Positions 21,084 through 32,412 of a stretch of DNA of 64,000 nucleotides are shown piece after piece. The notes beneath the pieces are model-generated. The model worked only from the letters and a program-made list of their open reading frames with translations. It ran no database searches and had not been told where the DNA came from. The first letter of the stretch is position 1; each line of letters starts with the position of its first letter. The position numbers and the translations under genes were made by a program. Source of the DNA: Erinaceus europaeus (lineage: Eukaryota; Chordata; Mammalia; Eulipotyphla; Erinaceidae); the NCBI RefSeq assembly GCF_950295315.1, contig NC_080164.1, forward strand, positions 112,240,447 through 112,304,446, in the 5' to 3' direction.

Positions 21084-22402
21084 AGTGCCTCCAAGACAGG
21101 TGCTGTCTTTGTTGATCTCACAGCAGCCTATAACACGGTCTGGCACCGTGGTCTCCTAGTCAAGATCTCAAGATGCCTGCCTCCATGGGTAGCCAACACT
21201 ATATCGTTTCTTCTCCAAAACAGAAGATTCCGGGTACGTCTGGGTGACAAGTCTAGCAGATGGAGACTTGTCTCAAGTGGCCTCCCCCAGGGCTCTGTTC
21301 TGGCTCCTACGCTATTTAATATTTACATCAATGACCTCCCAGAAACTTCTTCAAGGAAGTTCATCTATGCCGATGACATCTGCTGTGCAACTCAGGCATC
21401 AAAGTTCGACATCCTCGAGGAAACACTCACGAAAGACATGTCTCTGATATCTGATTACTGTAAAAAATGGCGACTAATCCCTAGCACTGCAAAAACGGTA
21501 TCATCTGTTTTCCATCTACACCATGCCTCAGCCTCGCATGAGCTTAATGTGCAGCTTGGCGATACGAGAATCCAGCATGAAGCCCAGCCAGTCTATCTTG
21601 GCGTTACTCTCGATCGCACTCTGTCATTTCACAAACATCTCATAAAAACTGCAGCAAAGGTGGGCGCGAGGAACAACATCATTGCAAGACTGGCCAGCTC
21701 CTCATGGGGCGCGAGCGCTTCCACACTACGATCATCATCTCTGGCATTATGCTATTCCACTGCAGAATACTGTGCCCCAGTATGGTTCCGTAGCCCCCAT
21801 GTCCACTTGGTTGATTCCAAATTATATTCCTCCATGAGGATAATTTCTGGAACCATCCGTTCCACCCCGATTCCATGGCTGCCAGTTCTTAGCAACATCG
21901 CCCCGCCAGATATTCGTCGGGATGCGGCATCATCTAAGTTCATTTCCCACGTCTATGCTCAACCGGACCTGCCAATATACGCGGATATCTTCACCCACCC
22001 TGTTCAACGCTTGATGTCTCGTCACCCAATCTGGTCCCCTACGCCTACACTGAACTTCTCTGTTCCAGTCTCTTGGAAACAGAGCTGGCAGTCAGCTGAG
22101 GTAGAGAACAAACACCTCATCACAGACCCCTGCAAGCGTCAACCCGGCTTTGACCTAGCACGTTATGATTGGGCCCTCCTCAATCCCTATCGAACAGGCC
22201 ATGGCCAGTGTGCCACTATGTTCCATCGCTGGGGAGCCAGAGACGACCCGAACTGCCCCTGCGGCTACAGACAGACTATGACCCACATAGTCAACGACTG
22301 CCACCTCTCCAGATTCAAAGGAGGTCTCGAAACTTTACATCAGGCTCAACCTGATGCTGTTGACTGGCTACGGAAGAAGGGCAAACGCTAGAAGAAGTGC
22401 CT
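21084..22402 (+). mobile_element. Vingi non-LTR retrotransposon, copy 1 (5'-truncated)
   Basis: Element body about 21091-22395, flanked by the 7-bp duplication 'agtgcct' (21084-21090 and 22396-22402). It starts inside the reverse transcriptase, so the 5' UTR, endonuclease domain and early RT are missing. It ends 'cgctagaag', a short AGA-type 3' end rather than poly-A. Base composition (CpG-rich, balanced GC) differs from nearby L1. The coding features (no RNase H, RT followed by a CCHC knuckle) match Vingi-1_EE of hedgehog as I recall it. Confidence 0.9.
21091..22391 (+). CDS. Vingi ORF fragment: reverse transcriptase plus C-terminal zinc knuckle
   Basis: About 433 codons stay open from the truncation point to the stop. 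The ATG at 21024 belongs to the host SINE, not to the element, so there is no native start. In that reading residues 27-36 (AVFVDLTAAY) are RT motif A with catalytic D31. Residues 86-105 (GLPQGSVLAPTLFNIYINDL) are motif B, and FIYADD (113-118) is motif C with both aspartates. After the thumb region no RNase H motif is seen. Near the C-terminus TGHGQC leads into a C411-x-C413-x7-H421-x4-C426 knuckle of the type found in Ingi/Jockey/R1-group elements. The enzyme would copy element RNA at a nicked target. This copy lacks the endonuclease, so it is not autonomous. A host gene is ruled out by the second copy and the target duplications. Confidence 0.9.
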
Positions 22403-22664
22403 GCACTACAAATCCACTGCTTCTGGAGGCCATTTTTCCCATTTTGTTGCCCTTGTTGTTACCTTTGTTGTTGTTTTTGTTATTGTTGCCATTGTTGTTA
22501 TTGGATAGGACAGAGAGAAATTGAGAGAGGGGAAGACAGAGAGGGAGAGAAAGGCAGATACCTGCAGACCTGCTTCACCACTAGGGGCTCAAACAGGGAT
22601 CTTTAAGCGGGTCCTTGTGCTTTGTACCTTGTGCGCTTAACCCATTGTGCTACTGCCCAACCCC

Positions 22665-23590
22665 CGAACCAAAGGGTTTTAATGAGGTCTATGACAAGAA
22701 CAGGGGTAGAGACCAAACATATATTCCCTTTAATCACCTCTTAGGGCAAAATCATTGCCAAAGTCCAGTGACACAGGTGCATTATTAGCATCCCATTTGG
22801 TCATTAATAGCGATCTAGGCCATCATCAGAATGTAGTAAAACAAAATGTCGAATGTAAAACATTAATTCCTTAATAAAGAAATTTTAAAAGGAAAAAAAA
22901 ATGTAAATGTCACCCAGCGAGAGAACTCCTGAACTCCTGAGATGTTTGTAGGCTTCTCTTCAATTATGTAAGTTTCTAGAATTGATATCAGTGAACACAG
23001 CTTCAGTCTTTCAGACACCTGGGGCAATGGAACTGAGAGACAGTATGTTGCCTGTTGTCTGAGCTTCCCTGCAAGTTTGACATAGCATGAAAATTCCCTC
23101 CTTGCTTAACAACCCGGGTATCAACATCTTCATCCAGATCTGCTGAATTCCCTTTTCTCCATTTTCACGTCACCTTTTCTCCCTTGAGAAGGAGCACTGA
23201 TCTAGACTGTAGGCAGCCTTGGTAGTCACCCCAAAACCTCCTTCCACCTGCTTCCATTCACACAGAGCAAGGTTGCAGGAGGACTAAGCCCAAGGGCTGT
23301 CCTAATCCCAGGACAGTATGGCAGCATGCACTGGGAGTCTGGATTTCCCAGGTGGCACCAAGGCATATCCCACACCAAAGGGAATCCTAGGCCTTCTGTC
23401 TTACACAAAGCTCAGGTATGTGTGCAGTGTCTCACTTAGTCAGCATCCCAATTTCAGAAACTGTAGTTGTAGCCTTGGACAAGTGAGGGGTGGGGAGGAG
23501 GTGGAGTGAATGGAGGAACAAACTGTACCAACACCTTCCTGCTGCTCCCTCTTCCCTAGATCCACCAGAAAAAAAGGATAAATCTTTCTA
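22665..23590. other. Mostly unique sequence, no gene seen
   Basis: No recognisable repeat or exon was found. Confidence 0.4.
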
Positions 23591-23594
23591 TGGA

Positions 23595-23620
23595 GTGTGT
23601 GTGTGTGTGTGTGGGGGGGG
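23595..23620 (+). repeat. Short (TG)n followed by G run
   Basis: A short TG repeat runs into nine Gs. Confidence 0.85.
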
Positions 23621-23677
23621 GTCCCTTTCAGCCTTTGCTCATGTTTAGGACAAGTCACCCTTCATTTATGGCTCTAA

Positions 23678-23893
23678 ATTCTCTCTATCTTTTTATTATC
23701 TTTATTGGATAGAGACAGACAGAAATTGAGAGGGAAGGGGGAGATAGAGAGGGAGAGAGACAGACATACCTGCAGCCCTGCTTCACCACTCATAAAGCTT
23801 CCCTCCTGCAGGTGGGCACCAGGGGCTTGAACCTGCATCCTTGCATACTCTGAAATGTGTGCTCAGCCAGGTGCATCACTACTGGGCCCCTAT
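23678..23893 (-). repeat. Type 1 SINE (minus), first of a tandem pair
   Basis: 'attggatagagacagacaga', GA-rich body, 'ttcaccactcataaagcttc', B-box complement 'cttgaacctgcatcc' and the terminal 'actgggcccc'. Confidence 0.88.
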
Positions 23894-24103
23894 TTTTTTC
23901 TTTTTAATTATCTTTGTTTATTGGATATAAACAGCCAGAGATTAAGAGGGAAGGGAGAGGTAGAGAGGGAGGTAAGAGACACTTGCAGCTCTGCTTAACC
24001 ACTCACACAGCCTTCCCCCTGCAAGTGGGCACTAGGGGCTTGAACTCTGGTCCTTGTGCACTGTGACATGCACTCAACTAGGTGCACCATTGCCTGGCCC
24101 CTG
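23894..24103 (-). repeat. Type 1 SINE (minus), second of a tandem pair
   Basis: It directly follows the previous copy in the same orientation: 'tattggatataaacagccag', body, 'gggcttgaactctggtcctt' and 'cattgcctggcccc'. The second SINE probably inserted at the A-rich tail of the first or beside it. Confidence 0.88.
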
Positions 24104-24224
24104 ATTCGAAATTATAAATACCCATTATTTCATCTTCTCATTTCAATTATCTATCAGACCAGGACTCAGAGGAGAGCATGTCTGCCTGGTGTTGGACAGC
24201 ATGAGCTACAAAATAACCTCCTTA

Positions 24225-24400
24225 TGGGTTGACTAGATAGCTCACCTGTAGAGTGCATTGTTTTGCCAAGGATGTGACCCAGGTTCAAGCCCAGCTCCCA
24301 CTGCACTGGAAAAAATTTCAGGTACTATGGTCTCTTTTCCTTCCTTTCTCTGTCTTTCTCACTCCCTCTATCTCTTGCATCTGAAACACCAACAGCAATG
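24225..24400 (+). repeat. tRNA-derived SINE variant
   Basis: Head 'gactagatagctcacctgta', B box 'ccaggttcaagcccagc', then CT-rich body. A distinct subfamily from type 1. Confidence 0.65.
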
Positions 24401-24804
24401 AGGAGATAACAGTAATAGTATATATTTACTATATTCCTTAATCTGAAGGTTCTGGGGTGAGTAATACACTTTGGTGCCATAGCTTCTGCTCCAGTTCTGA
24501 GCATGTGTATCCACTGTCAGTTCAGTGCAGCCCTGCTAAAGCCAGTGCCCCTGTCTGCCAGGTCCCTTGGCTCCCAGCTTCAGTCTGTCTGCTAGGGCTT
24601 TTCCTCTGGGGACACTTGCCACAGCCATCTGCAGTTGCCATGCCTCCTGCTGACAGACCAGACAGTTCTTACAGGCATTCTGTGCCTCAGAGCAGCCAAG
24701 AGGAGCATGTCAAGAATCAGCCCTCCTCAGTTTTGTTGCAGCGCCCCCAGGCTCCTGACACCTCTTAGTGCTGTAAGGATTCAAAGGGCAGGACAGCAGT
24801 AGAT

Positions 24805-24927
24805 AACATAATGGTGGATAGCATAATGCAAAGAGACTTTCATGCCTGAGGCTCCAAAGTCCCGGGTACAATCCCCTGCACCTGAGTTGAGCAGTGCACT
24901 CATAAATTACAAAAAAAAAAAAAAAAA
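24805..24927 (+). repeat. Type 2 SINE
   Basis: 'tagcataatgcaaagagact', 'gcctgaggctccaaagtccc', 'gtacaatcccctgcacc', 'gagcagtgcactc' and a 17-base A tail. One of the clearest copies of this short family. Confidence 0.85.
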
Positions 24928-25334
24928 TGCATGTGGGCACCTTAACCAAGTTAGTTGTTTGCCATCACCTTTCAGCCCGGGAAGGGGGTTTTGCTTATGG
25001 ACACTGGCACATAACCCCTCACCCCACCCCAGACAAACAGCTAGCTCTTCAATAAGCCACAGTTCCGGGGTTCCAGTGGGGTTCCAGTGCCTTTCCAGCT
25101 GACCATACACCCAAATCACTAGGTTACTGCTCATGCACAGCAAAATCTCTGTAGATGATCCTTTTCTGCTAGGGAATCCTTTTGTTATGGGGGAAAAGGG
25201 AGGCAGACATTCGTCCCTCCAAGATGAAAAAGTTTGTCACGCATTAATCTCAACAAAGAATTAAAGAATTGAGGAGAAACGTTACTCAGGTACTTTAAAC
25301 TTTGGGGAAATTTGAGAGCATTTATGTTAGGGTA

Positions 25335-25335
<1 letters not shown>

Positions 25336-25377
<42 letters not shown>
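25336..25377 (+). repeat. (GA)n microsatellite
   Basis: About 20 GA units with one early interruption. Confidence 0.95.
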
Positions 25378-25380
<3 letters not shown>

Positions 25381-25639
25381 GTTAACACTTACATGATGGC
25401 CCTGGCAGAAAGAACAAGAAAAAGATCAGGGGGTTTACATTTAAATCCCAAGCTCCACCTCTACTTTTCCAAGCCACACCCATAACCACTCCTATTTTCT
25501 GGATGGTACTACTGTACCCTGCAGGTACTCCTAGTCCCTCAACACTTGCATAGCTGAGAAACAGCACTGGGCTTCAGGGCACTCCTCCCTGGGGAGTGCA
25601 AATCAAGTGGTTTAGCTGTTACTTCAGATAAATTCTAAT

Positions 25640-25808
25640 TTTGTTTTCATGCCTTTTTTTTCTAAATAAAGGTGGAGAATGCAGAGAGAGTGAAAAAGAC
25701 CACAGCACCAAAACTTGCCTCCAGTGCAGTGGAAGGCCAGTCTAGAACTTGGGTTGTGCACATGGCAAAGCAGCACACTATCCAAATGAGCTATTTCACT
25801 GGTCTCAC
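25640..25808 (-). repeat. tRNA-derived SINE, type 4 (minus)
   Basis: On the minus strand the head reads through 'gtgctgctttgccatgtgca' and then a B-box-like segment. The same block recurs at 27.4-27.7 kb. Confidence 0.65.
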
Positions 25809-25984
25809 AGCAATTATGTGAAATTAAAGTCACATGAGAAACAACTAAAGTGGAAGTGTCACTGAACTCCCTTTTCCTCTAAGTATGGGATGTGGAGGCG
25901 GGAATCTCCTATGTGAAGGATATACTCCCAGAGTCCAGAGGAAATGAAACAGTGTTGCTACACATTTCATTGTGGGTTCCAAAT

Positions 25985-26118
25985 ACAGCATAATGGCTAT
26001 ATAAAGAGACTCTCATCCCTGAAATTCCAAAATCTCAGGTTCAGTCTCCAACACTACCATAAGCCAGAGCTGAGCAGTGCTCAGGTAAAAAATAAATAAA
26101 TAAAATATTTAAAATAAA
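25985..26118 (+). repeat. Type 2 SINE
   Basis: 'acagcataatggctatataa', 'gagactctcatccctgaaat', 'gttcagtctccaacac', 'agagctgagcagtgctcagg' and an AAATA-rich tail. Confidence 0.85.
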
Positions 26119-26268
26119 ACAAATGAAGTGTAGCTTTAAACTTTTTTAAAAGTGTCAATTGTGTTATTAATTATAGGTACCACAATTGCCTATTGATGGA
26201 CTTGGTAAAATATTGATTTATTTGTTTGCATCACTGGACCTTACATAGTTAAGATTACACATAGTTGA

Positions 26269-26269
26269 G

Positions 26270-26320
<51 letters not shown>
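26269..26320. repeat. (AT)n palindrome
   Basis: An alternating AT tract bounded by 'gagaatatat' and 'atatattctc', so the whole segment is close to a perfect palindrome with one 'ac' interruption. It could extrude as a cruciform. Confidence 0.9.
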
Positions 26321-26734
26321 TCCCACCTGGCTGAGATGAAACTTTTACTCTAGCTATCTTGTTTCCCATTTTCTGTACCCTTTGCCATTATTTGCATTTC
26401 TTTTCTATTATTATTATTTGCATTTATTCACCTTATTCCTTAAATCTGTTTGAAAAATGTCTGTAGAGCACTAAGATCTGCCTTTTGATCCTTTCTGTGA
26501 CAGAGCTATGTAGAGAAAGACTCTTCTGGAAGCAATGCCTCTCCCTGCACCCTGCAGGGAACATGGAATAAGGGTAGACACTTGAGTGCTAAGGCCATAA
26601 AATGCAGGTGAATACAGACACCTACAGACAATGACCCTCAGGGTCCTGCCAGCATCCTCTGAACCCATTAGAAACCATGGAAAATTAGGTCTCTCTTTCT
26701 GACTCCAGTCATGAATCCACAGCTCCCTACAGAC

Positions 26735-26967
26735 ATTTTTTTCCTCCCCCCAACCCCCTGTTCATTTTATTGGATAGTAAGAAAGAAGTTGAGAGGGGAA
26801 GAGAGAAATATGTATATAGAGAGAGGATAGACATCTGCAGACCTGCCTCACTGCATGAATAATGCCCGCTGCAGGTGAGGAGCCAGAGTCTAGAATCTGG
26901 ATCCCTGTGCAGGTCCTTATGCTTATTACTATGTGCGCTTAACTGGGTGTGCCACTGCCTGACCCCC
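26735..26967 (-). repeat. Type 1 SINE (minus)
   Basis: 'attttattggatagtaagaa', GA-rich body, 'atctgcagacctgcctcact', B-box complement 'ctagaatctggatcc' and 'gcgcttaactgggtgtgcca'. Confidence 0.87.
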
Positions 26968-27002
26968 TTTCATTCTCTCTTTATCTGTCATACCTCTCTC
27001 TC

Positions 27003-27003
27003 C

Positions 27004-27053
<50 letters not shown>

Positions 27054-27075
27054 ATCTATCTATGTATCTATCTCT
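27003..27075 (+). repeat. (CTAT)n microsatellite
   Basis: About 16 tetranucleotide units, with interruptions at the right end. Confidence 0.95.
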
Positions 27076-27401
27076 AGCTCAGGTCTATAGTCTCTAAAGC
27101 ATGCATTTTCCTCCTTTCCCTATCCCTGCTTTGTTCTAATAAGTCCCCCCGAAATATGGCCAGCTTCCCTGAGATCCTTCCAAGTAGATGGTCAGTCGAG
27201 AGTCCTAGTAGTGAAGCTTAAAGGGGACCCCCTGTGTCTCCTGCTCCCCCTCAGTGTTTCCTCTGCCTTGCCCCATTAGTTCATAAATTTATTAGTTAGC
27301 ATCTCATATTAATCAGCCTAATACTAAACACCAAACTCAGTACCTCACACAAGTCCGCCAGTCTACCTACTGTGCTACCTCCCATGTCACCAAAGGAAGT
27401 T

Positions 27402-27668
27402 TTTTTTTTTTTCTTTCTTTCTTTTTCTGTCATTACTAGATCTTTATCATTCAGTGGAGGGGTAACTTTTTCAGATAGAGAGAGACAAAGAGGGAGGGAG
27501 ATGGAAAGGCTGAGGGAGAGGAAGATAGGAAGAGAGCAAGAGAGCAATACCATAGCATTGAAGCTTCCTCAGACTCAGCGGGGGGTGGGGGGGGGAGGGA
27601 TGTTGAACCTAGGCCACATGCATGGCAAAGCAGCACATTATCCAAGTAAGGTATGTCACCAACCCCCA
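27402..27668 (-). repeat. tRNA-derived SINE, type 4 (minus)
   Basis: A poly-T start, GA-rich body, a G-rich patch (27581-27600), 'gcatggcaaagcagcacatt' and 'gtatgtcaccaaccccc' at the right end, which is the head in minus orientation. Confidence 0.7.
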
Positions 27669-27669
27669 A

Positions 27670-28830
27670 AGGAGTAATTAATAAGTAAACTCATGAATAA
27701 CATTTGCATTTTATATAATTTACTTATCTTTATTTGTTTTCAGATGTGATGCATCTGGTCTTTCAGAACAAGAGTTCAAGATTAAACTGCTTTTGCGTTC
27801 TTGTTATTTTTCTGATTACAATATTGAAATATGTAGTATACCCAATTAATTGATTGTTTTGTTGCACTTCATGGGCGATATCTGACTTTTCATTGTGCTT
27901 TCTGGTTGTCTTTTCATGGGTGGCCTCAATGATCAATGTGTTTGTAGCCATTTCATCAAAATAGTTAGGATGACATATTTTAGAAAATCATCCATTAAGT
28001 CACCATTGAAACTAATATATTGGAAAAATCTAAAAATAAACAAGAAATCTACTTGTAAATCATACAGAGAGCTAATATATCAGTGGAAGAGCTAATCCAA
28101 ACTGTAATAGTACTTGTGTACTTCTCAGATACATAGTAAATATAGACAATGGAACAAAATCATTGTAGCCATCTTAACTAACACTTCAGCAGGTTGGGAA
28201 CTGGTCTCACCATCTGTCTATTTCTACACTGCAGGCCTCAAAAATGAGATCTCTTCTTAACAGCACATCACAGCAGGAGTCACAGACATGTGAATTGTAA
28301 TTAACATGTGAAAAAAGCATTTTCTAGTTTCTTGTCATTTTATCAAGTCTTCCTTGCATTCTGAAGCCCTAAACATATGAAGTTAAGCAAAATGAAGGTC
28401 ACTTTTGCTTTGTCAGGTCTGTGTATTGCATGACAATAAATAAATTAGCTCTAGCAATGAAGGCTTAAGCTACCAAGAATTGAAATATGTTTTCCTTGTG
28501 GTTGATTCACTTAGTAATAAGATTCAAGTACTTTTTTAATCATCCAAATGTAAAAGATAAAGAAGAATAGTTTATATCTTTGGCACAGTCTAGATTTGCT
28601 GAGGACTAGTGTTATTGCTTTATGTTTACTTACTATGATAATTGATAAATAAAAATAATAGTGAATTTTATTCCTTTTTTTCTGGCAGAATAAACATAAA
28701 TGAGAAACACAGTCTGTGTTTCATATGTTGGTGGATGATAGTTTCTCTAGTGTTCTAGCATTTATGCATTTTAAGAAATCAAAATATGCCATACTGTTGA
28801 TTCTACATATCTATATATTAAATGCTATAC
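27670..28830. other. Repeat-poor AT-rich sequence
   Basis: More than 1.1 kb with no recognised repeat, unusual for this window. No exon with convincing splice sites and codon use is seen. It may be ancient unique sequence. Confidence 0.4.
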
Positions 28831-28831
28831 A

Positions 28832-29630
28832 GTTCAGAGGCAAATGAAAAAATGGTCAAAGTCACCAATTATCAAATAAATGCAAATAATTACAACAATG
28901 AGGTGCCACTTTACACCTGTGATAATGTCCTACATTAAAAAAATCAGAAACAATAATTGTTGGCAAGGGGATGAGGGGAAAGGAACCCATCTACACTGCT
29001 GATGGGAAAGCAAGTTGACCCAGCTCCTTTGGAAAACAATCTGGACATTTCTCAGACACCAGAAATAGACCTACCCTATGGCCCAACAATTCTTTTCTGC
29101 AGGATTTAGACAAAGGAAACAAAAACACCCATCCAAAGAGATTTATGTGCACCTATGTTGGTAGCAGCACCGTTTCTAATAGCTCAAAGCTGGAAGAAAC
29201 CCAAATTGCCAACAACAGTTGAGTAGCTAAGAGAGTAGTATATATATGTTAGACTATTACTGAGCAGTTAAAAATGATGGCATTATCTCCTTTGCCCCAT
29301 TTTGGATGGAACTTGAGGGAATCATGTTACATAAGATAAGCTGGAAGGAGGGCAAGTACAGAAAGATCAGACCTATTCATGAAACTTAAGAAACAAGGAC
29401 AGAAAGGGGAAATACAAAATGAAATTTGGGTTGGGAGTAGTGTCTTGCACCAATGCAAAAGACTCTGGGAGAGGTGAGGGGATAGAGATGGCTTTGAGGG
29501 TCCTGGTGCATTATGGAGGGAAAGGACCCAAGTTGAGGGTGAGAGTGTTCACAGGGAGATGAGAAATTCTATCCATGTGTCAACAACTATACTGAGATCT
29601 AGTAACCCTAGGATGATCTAAAAAAAATCA
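28832..29630 (+). mobile_element. L1 3' end, older copy (plus)
   Basis: It carries remnants of the L1 ORF2 3' region ('caaaaacacccatccaaaga', 'tggatggaacttgagggaat', 'gacagaaaggggaaatac') and a 3' UTR. All frames are broken by stops and shifts. The 3' boundary is approximate. Confidence 0.8.
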
Positions 29631-29634
29631 CAGG

Positions 29635-30880
29635 AGACAAAAAGTTAAAATACTGCAACTTTTCCTCTTCTTGAGAATCACGGGCATGCACAGGTCACAT
29701 GATTTTCTAATGATTTTCTTTTAGAATCTAAAAGTTCTAATTTATCTGATTTTGTCTTTAGTTTCTAACACCAAAGTCACTGCTCATTTTCTTTTTTTGT
29801 TTTCAAATATCACATGAAAGCAAAAGCTGCCTAAATACAGATTATCATGTTTTGCAGAAACAGTGGGTACTGGGACATTTGTCTGAGGTGTATATTTGCT
29901 ACAAGCCCTGGAGCTTCTACTTAGGGGAGACACCAATTAGAAGCAGACTGGGAGAAGACCAGACTAAAACTCGATTGCAGTTTTCCTGGAATCCAGTGGT
30001 TGTACTAAGTTGTATATTTCACTCACGGTTTTTTATGCCATCATTTCTGAGACAGTCCTATTTTCCCCCAACCAGCATAAAGTGGCAGCCTCAAGATATG
30101 GGTCAGAGTATGTAAACAAGGACACATTTGGAGACATTTTTCCCCCTGAAGATAAAAAGAGAAACAAGTATTTGATTCTTTCGATACCTAGATGTCAAAT
30201 TAAATTTCTTTCAATGCCAATATCAAATTCATATATTGAATATATATATACATACATGTGTGACCACACACTAAGCAATGAGAGGTTTTGGAATACATAA
30301 CATCTTATGGGGTCTGAATTCATTGTTAAATGCTGCAGCTTGATACAATCCAATCTCACAGTGATCACATTAGAATACCTGCTGAAAAGTTACACTGTCC
30401 TTGTGACTACAGCACCCAGATGAATGCTGGGCTGTTTGCAGTAACAAGACTCACCTGCTCTTCCAGTTTGGAACATGAACCTGTGATGTGGATGTTATCT
30501 GTTCAATTTAGTGTTTTCCTCCTCATGAAAGAGCATGTTTCCTTTGTGTGAATGTTCAGTGTCCTCCTAGAATAAGCCCACACAATTAAGTACTTGAAAA
30601 ACAGTTTCAGAGGAAGCATGAGTGTTGAAGTACATAGAATCTGCTGCCATATTAAATCTATGTTTTTTAACAAAAGTAAATTAGAATTGGGCATGGTCTG
30701 ACATCTCTGGGGCAAATAAGAAGCCATGCTCCAACAATAGACACGAAGTTATGTAGCTCATCCCACAGTTCTATAAAGACCTTAGAACGTCACTCATAAC
30801 TAAACTATCAGCACACTTAATGTTTTGGAAAGACAGTTGTTACTACAAGATTTTTTTTCTCCTTAGTTGTTATATCACCT
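29635..30880. other. AT-rich sequence, no gene seen
   Basis: No recognisable repeat, RNA gene or exon. The short open frames show no domain. Confidence 0.4.
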
Positions 30881-30884
30881 TTTA

Positions 30885-31092
30885 AGGTCTTTTTTAGGTC
30901 AGAGAGAAATCGAGAGAGGAGGGGAAGACAGAGAGGAGGAGAGAAAGATAGACACCTGTGGACCTGCTTCACCCTTTGTGAAGTGATTCCCCTCCAGATG
31001 GAGAGCTGGGGGCTTGAACCTGGATTCTTACGCTGGTCCTTGCACTTTGCACCACCTGGCTTAACCCGCTGTGCTATCATATCACCCAATTC
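30885..31092 (-). repeat. Type 1 SINE (minus)
   Basis: 'ggtcagagagaaatcgagag', body, 'cacctgtggacctgcttcac', B-box complement 'cttgaacctggattc' and 'ggcttaacccgctgtgctat'. The 3' linker is truncated. Confidence 0.88.
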
Positions 31093-31487
31093 CCCTTTTC
31101 AGGTCTTTATGTATATTGCAGTTCAGATAACTCCAAGTATGTAACTTTTCTACAGTCTACATAGCACACAAATACATGTATCTAGTGTTTTTCAAAAGAA
31201 AGCCTTGATTTGGGGGGGGGGGAAGTTCAGCAAATGCTTTTAAAGGTAAATAAAATAGTTCTTCTTTGTTTTATATACTTTCTATAGCTTACTTTATTTT
31301 TCTGCTTGTCTTCCTCCTCCTATTCCAGTTTATCTTCCTTGTCACAACCTTTTCAGTCTTATTTCATTTTCTGTTATTATCAGAATGACTACCTTCAACT
31401 AAGGTATTAGATAGTGAATACTATTTATTTGCTATACCACTATTTATTTAGTGGTCAATTACTTCTTCAAATGTCTTCTTTTAAATA

Positions 31488-31665
31488 TGCATTTTTAGTT
31501 GTGAGACAGAGAGAGAGTATGTGGCAGAGAGAGAGAGAGAGAGAGAGAGAGGGAATTAGAGAGAAGAGAGAGAATCAGAAGAATATCACTTTGGCACATG
31601 GAATATTAGGGGTGGAATTTGGGACCCCAAGCTTTATCCACTGTGCCACCTCCCAGGCCACTTCT
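31488..31665 (-). repeat. Type 3 SINE with (AG)n (minus)
   Basis: A TTTTTAGTT start, a long AG run (31508-31555), 'tatcactttggcacatggaa' and 'tccactgtgccacctcccag' at the right end, the complement of the SINE head. Confidence 0.75.
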
Positions 31666-31679
31666 TCCCATTTTCATAA

Positions 31680-32285
31680 TTGATATGAATACATTTTAAG
31701 ACAGAACAGAACAAAACAAAACACAAGAGAACTCCACTGGCATTAGTACCTTGACTGGATAAAGCACTAGCTCAATTTACAAGAATTAAGGTACCTGATA
31801 AATACATATTCTTTAGAATTTGAAAGTTTACCTCAGCATCCACACAGAGTTGACACACTGTACAGACTTGAGGGATCTGTGCTCTGACTCCCCAGAATGC
31901 TAGTGCCATCACAGAAATAGGGTCACAGTTTAATTCTGTCCTTTTACAGTCTTTTGTTCACACAGGGTTTCCTAGACTTGGTTAAAGGAGAAAAAAGTGT
32001 CATCAGTTAGTTTACATCTCTACTACAAAACTAAGCAATATAAAAAATTCAAAGGACAAATTACACATAAAAGATGCTTAAGAGGAGGGCATAGCTTATG
32101 AAAAATAAAAGTGTCTCCCTGTTGTTCAAAGGAGGAAAATACAGTAACCAGCTCATTCAAACAAGGGTTTAACATGTGGCCTTACAGATTCCACAGAGAT
32201 GGCATTCAATCCTTGTTCCAAATTTTAACAGCAAAGCTGTTTAGGCAACCCTTACTTGCCCTCGGTTTTCAGATAGATACATTGA
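31680..32285. other. AT-rich sequence, no gene seen
   Basis: Nothing recognised. Confidence 0.4.
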
Positions 32286-32289
32286 CAAG

Positions 32290-32412
32290 GGTGGGGTGAA
32301 TAGCTTAATGATTATGCAAAGAGACTCTCAAACTTGGGGCTCCAAAGTCCCATGTTTAGTCCCCTGCACCAACATAAACCAGATCTGAGCAGCTCTGGTA
32401 AGAACAACAAAT
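32290..32412 (+). repeat. Type 2 SINE
   Basis: 'gaatagcttaatgattatgc', 'aaagagactctcaaacttgg', 'ggctccaaagtcccatg' and 'agatctgagcagctctgg'. Confidence 0.82.

Larger units (their letters stand above)
21054..22665 (-). repeat. Type 1 SINE, long variant (minus), split by Vingi
   Basis: The SINE 3' extension complement lies at 21057-21090 ('gttattgctgaggctcagtg') and the rest at 22396-22665, from 'tgcctgcactacaaatccac' through the GTT linker and body to the A-box head complement near 22640. Joining the two parts across one copy of 'agtgcct' restores the usual SINE order, so the Vingi element is younger than this SINE. Confidence 0.92.

Noticed and set aside
21024..21090. Start codon and first 22 residues of the 455-residue frame
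   Set aside because: These bases belong to the SINE into which Vingi inserted, so the ATG is not a native start and the hydrophobic N-terminus is not a signal peptide.
23678..24103. Regularly spaced similar units suggestive of a CRISPR-like or satellite array
   Set aside because: They are two adjacent copies of the same SINE. No short direct repeats with unique spacers exist, and the genome is eukaryotic.
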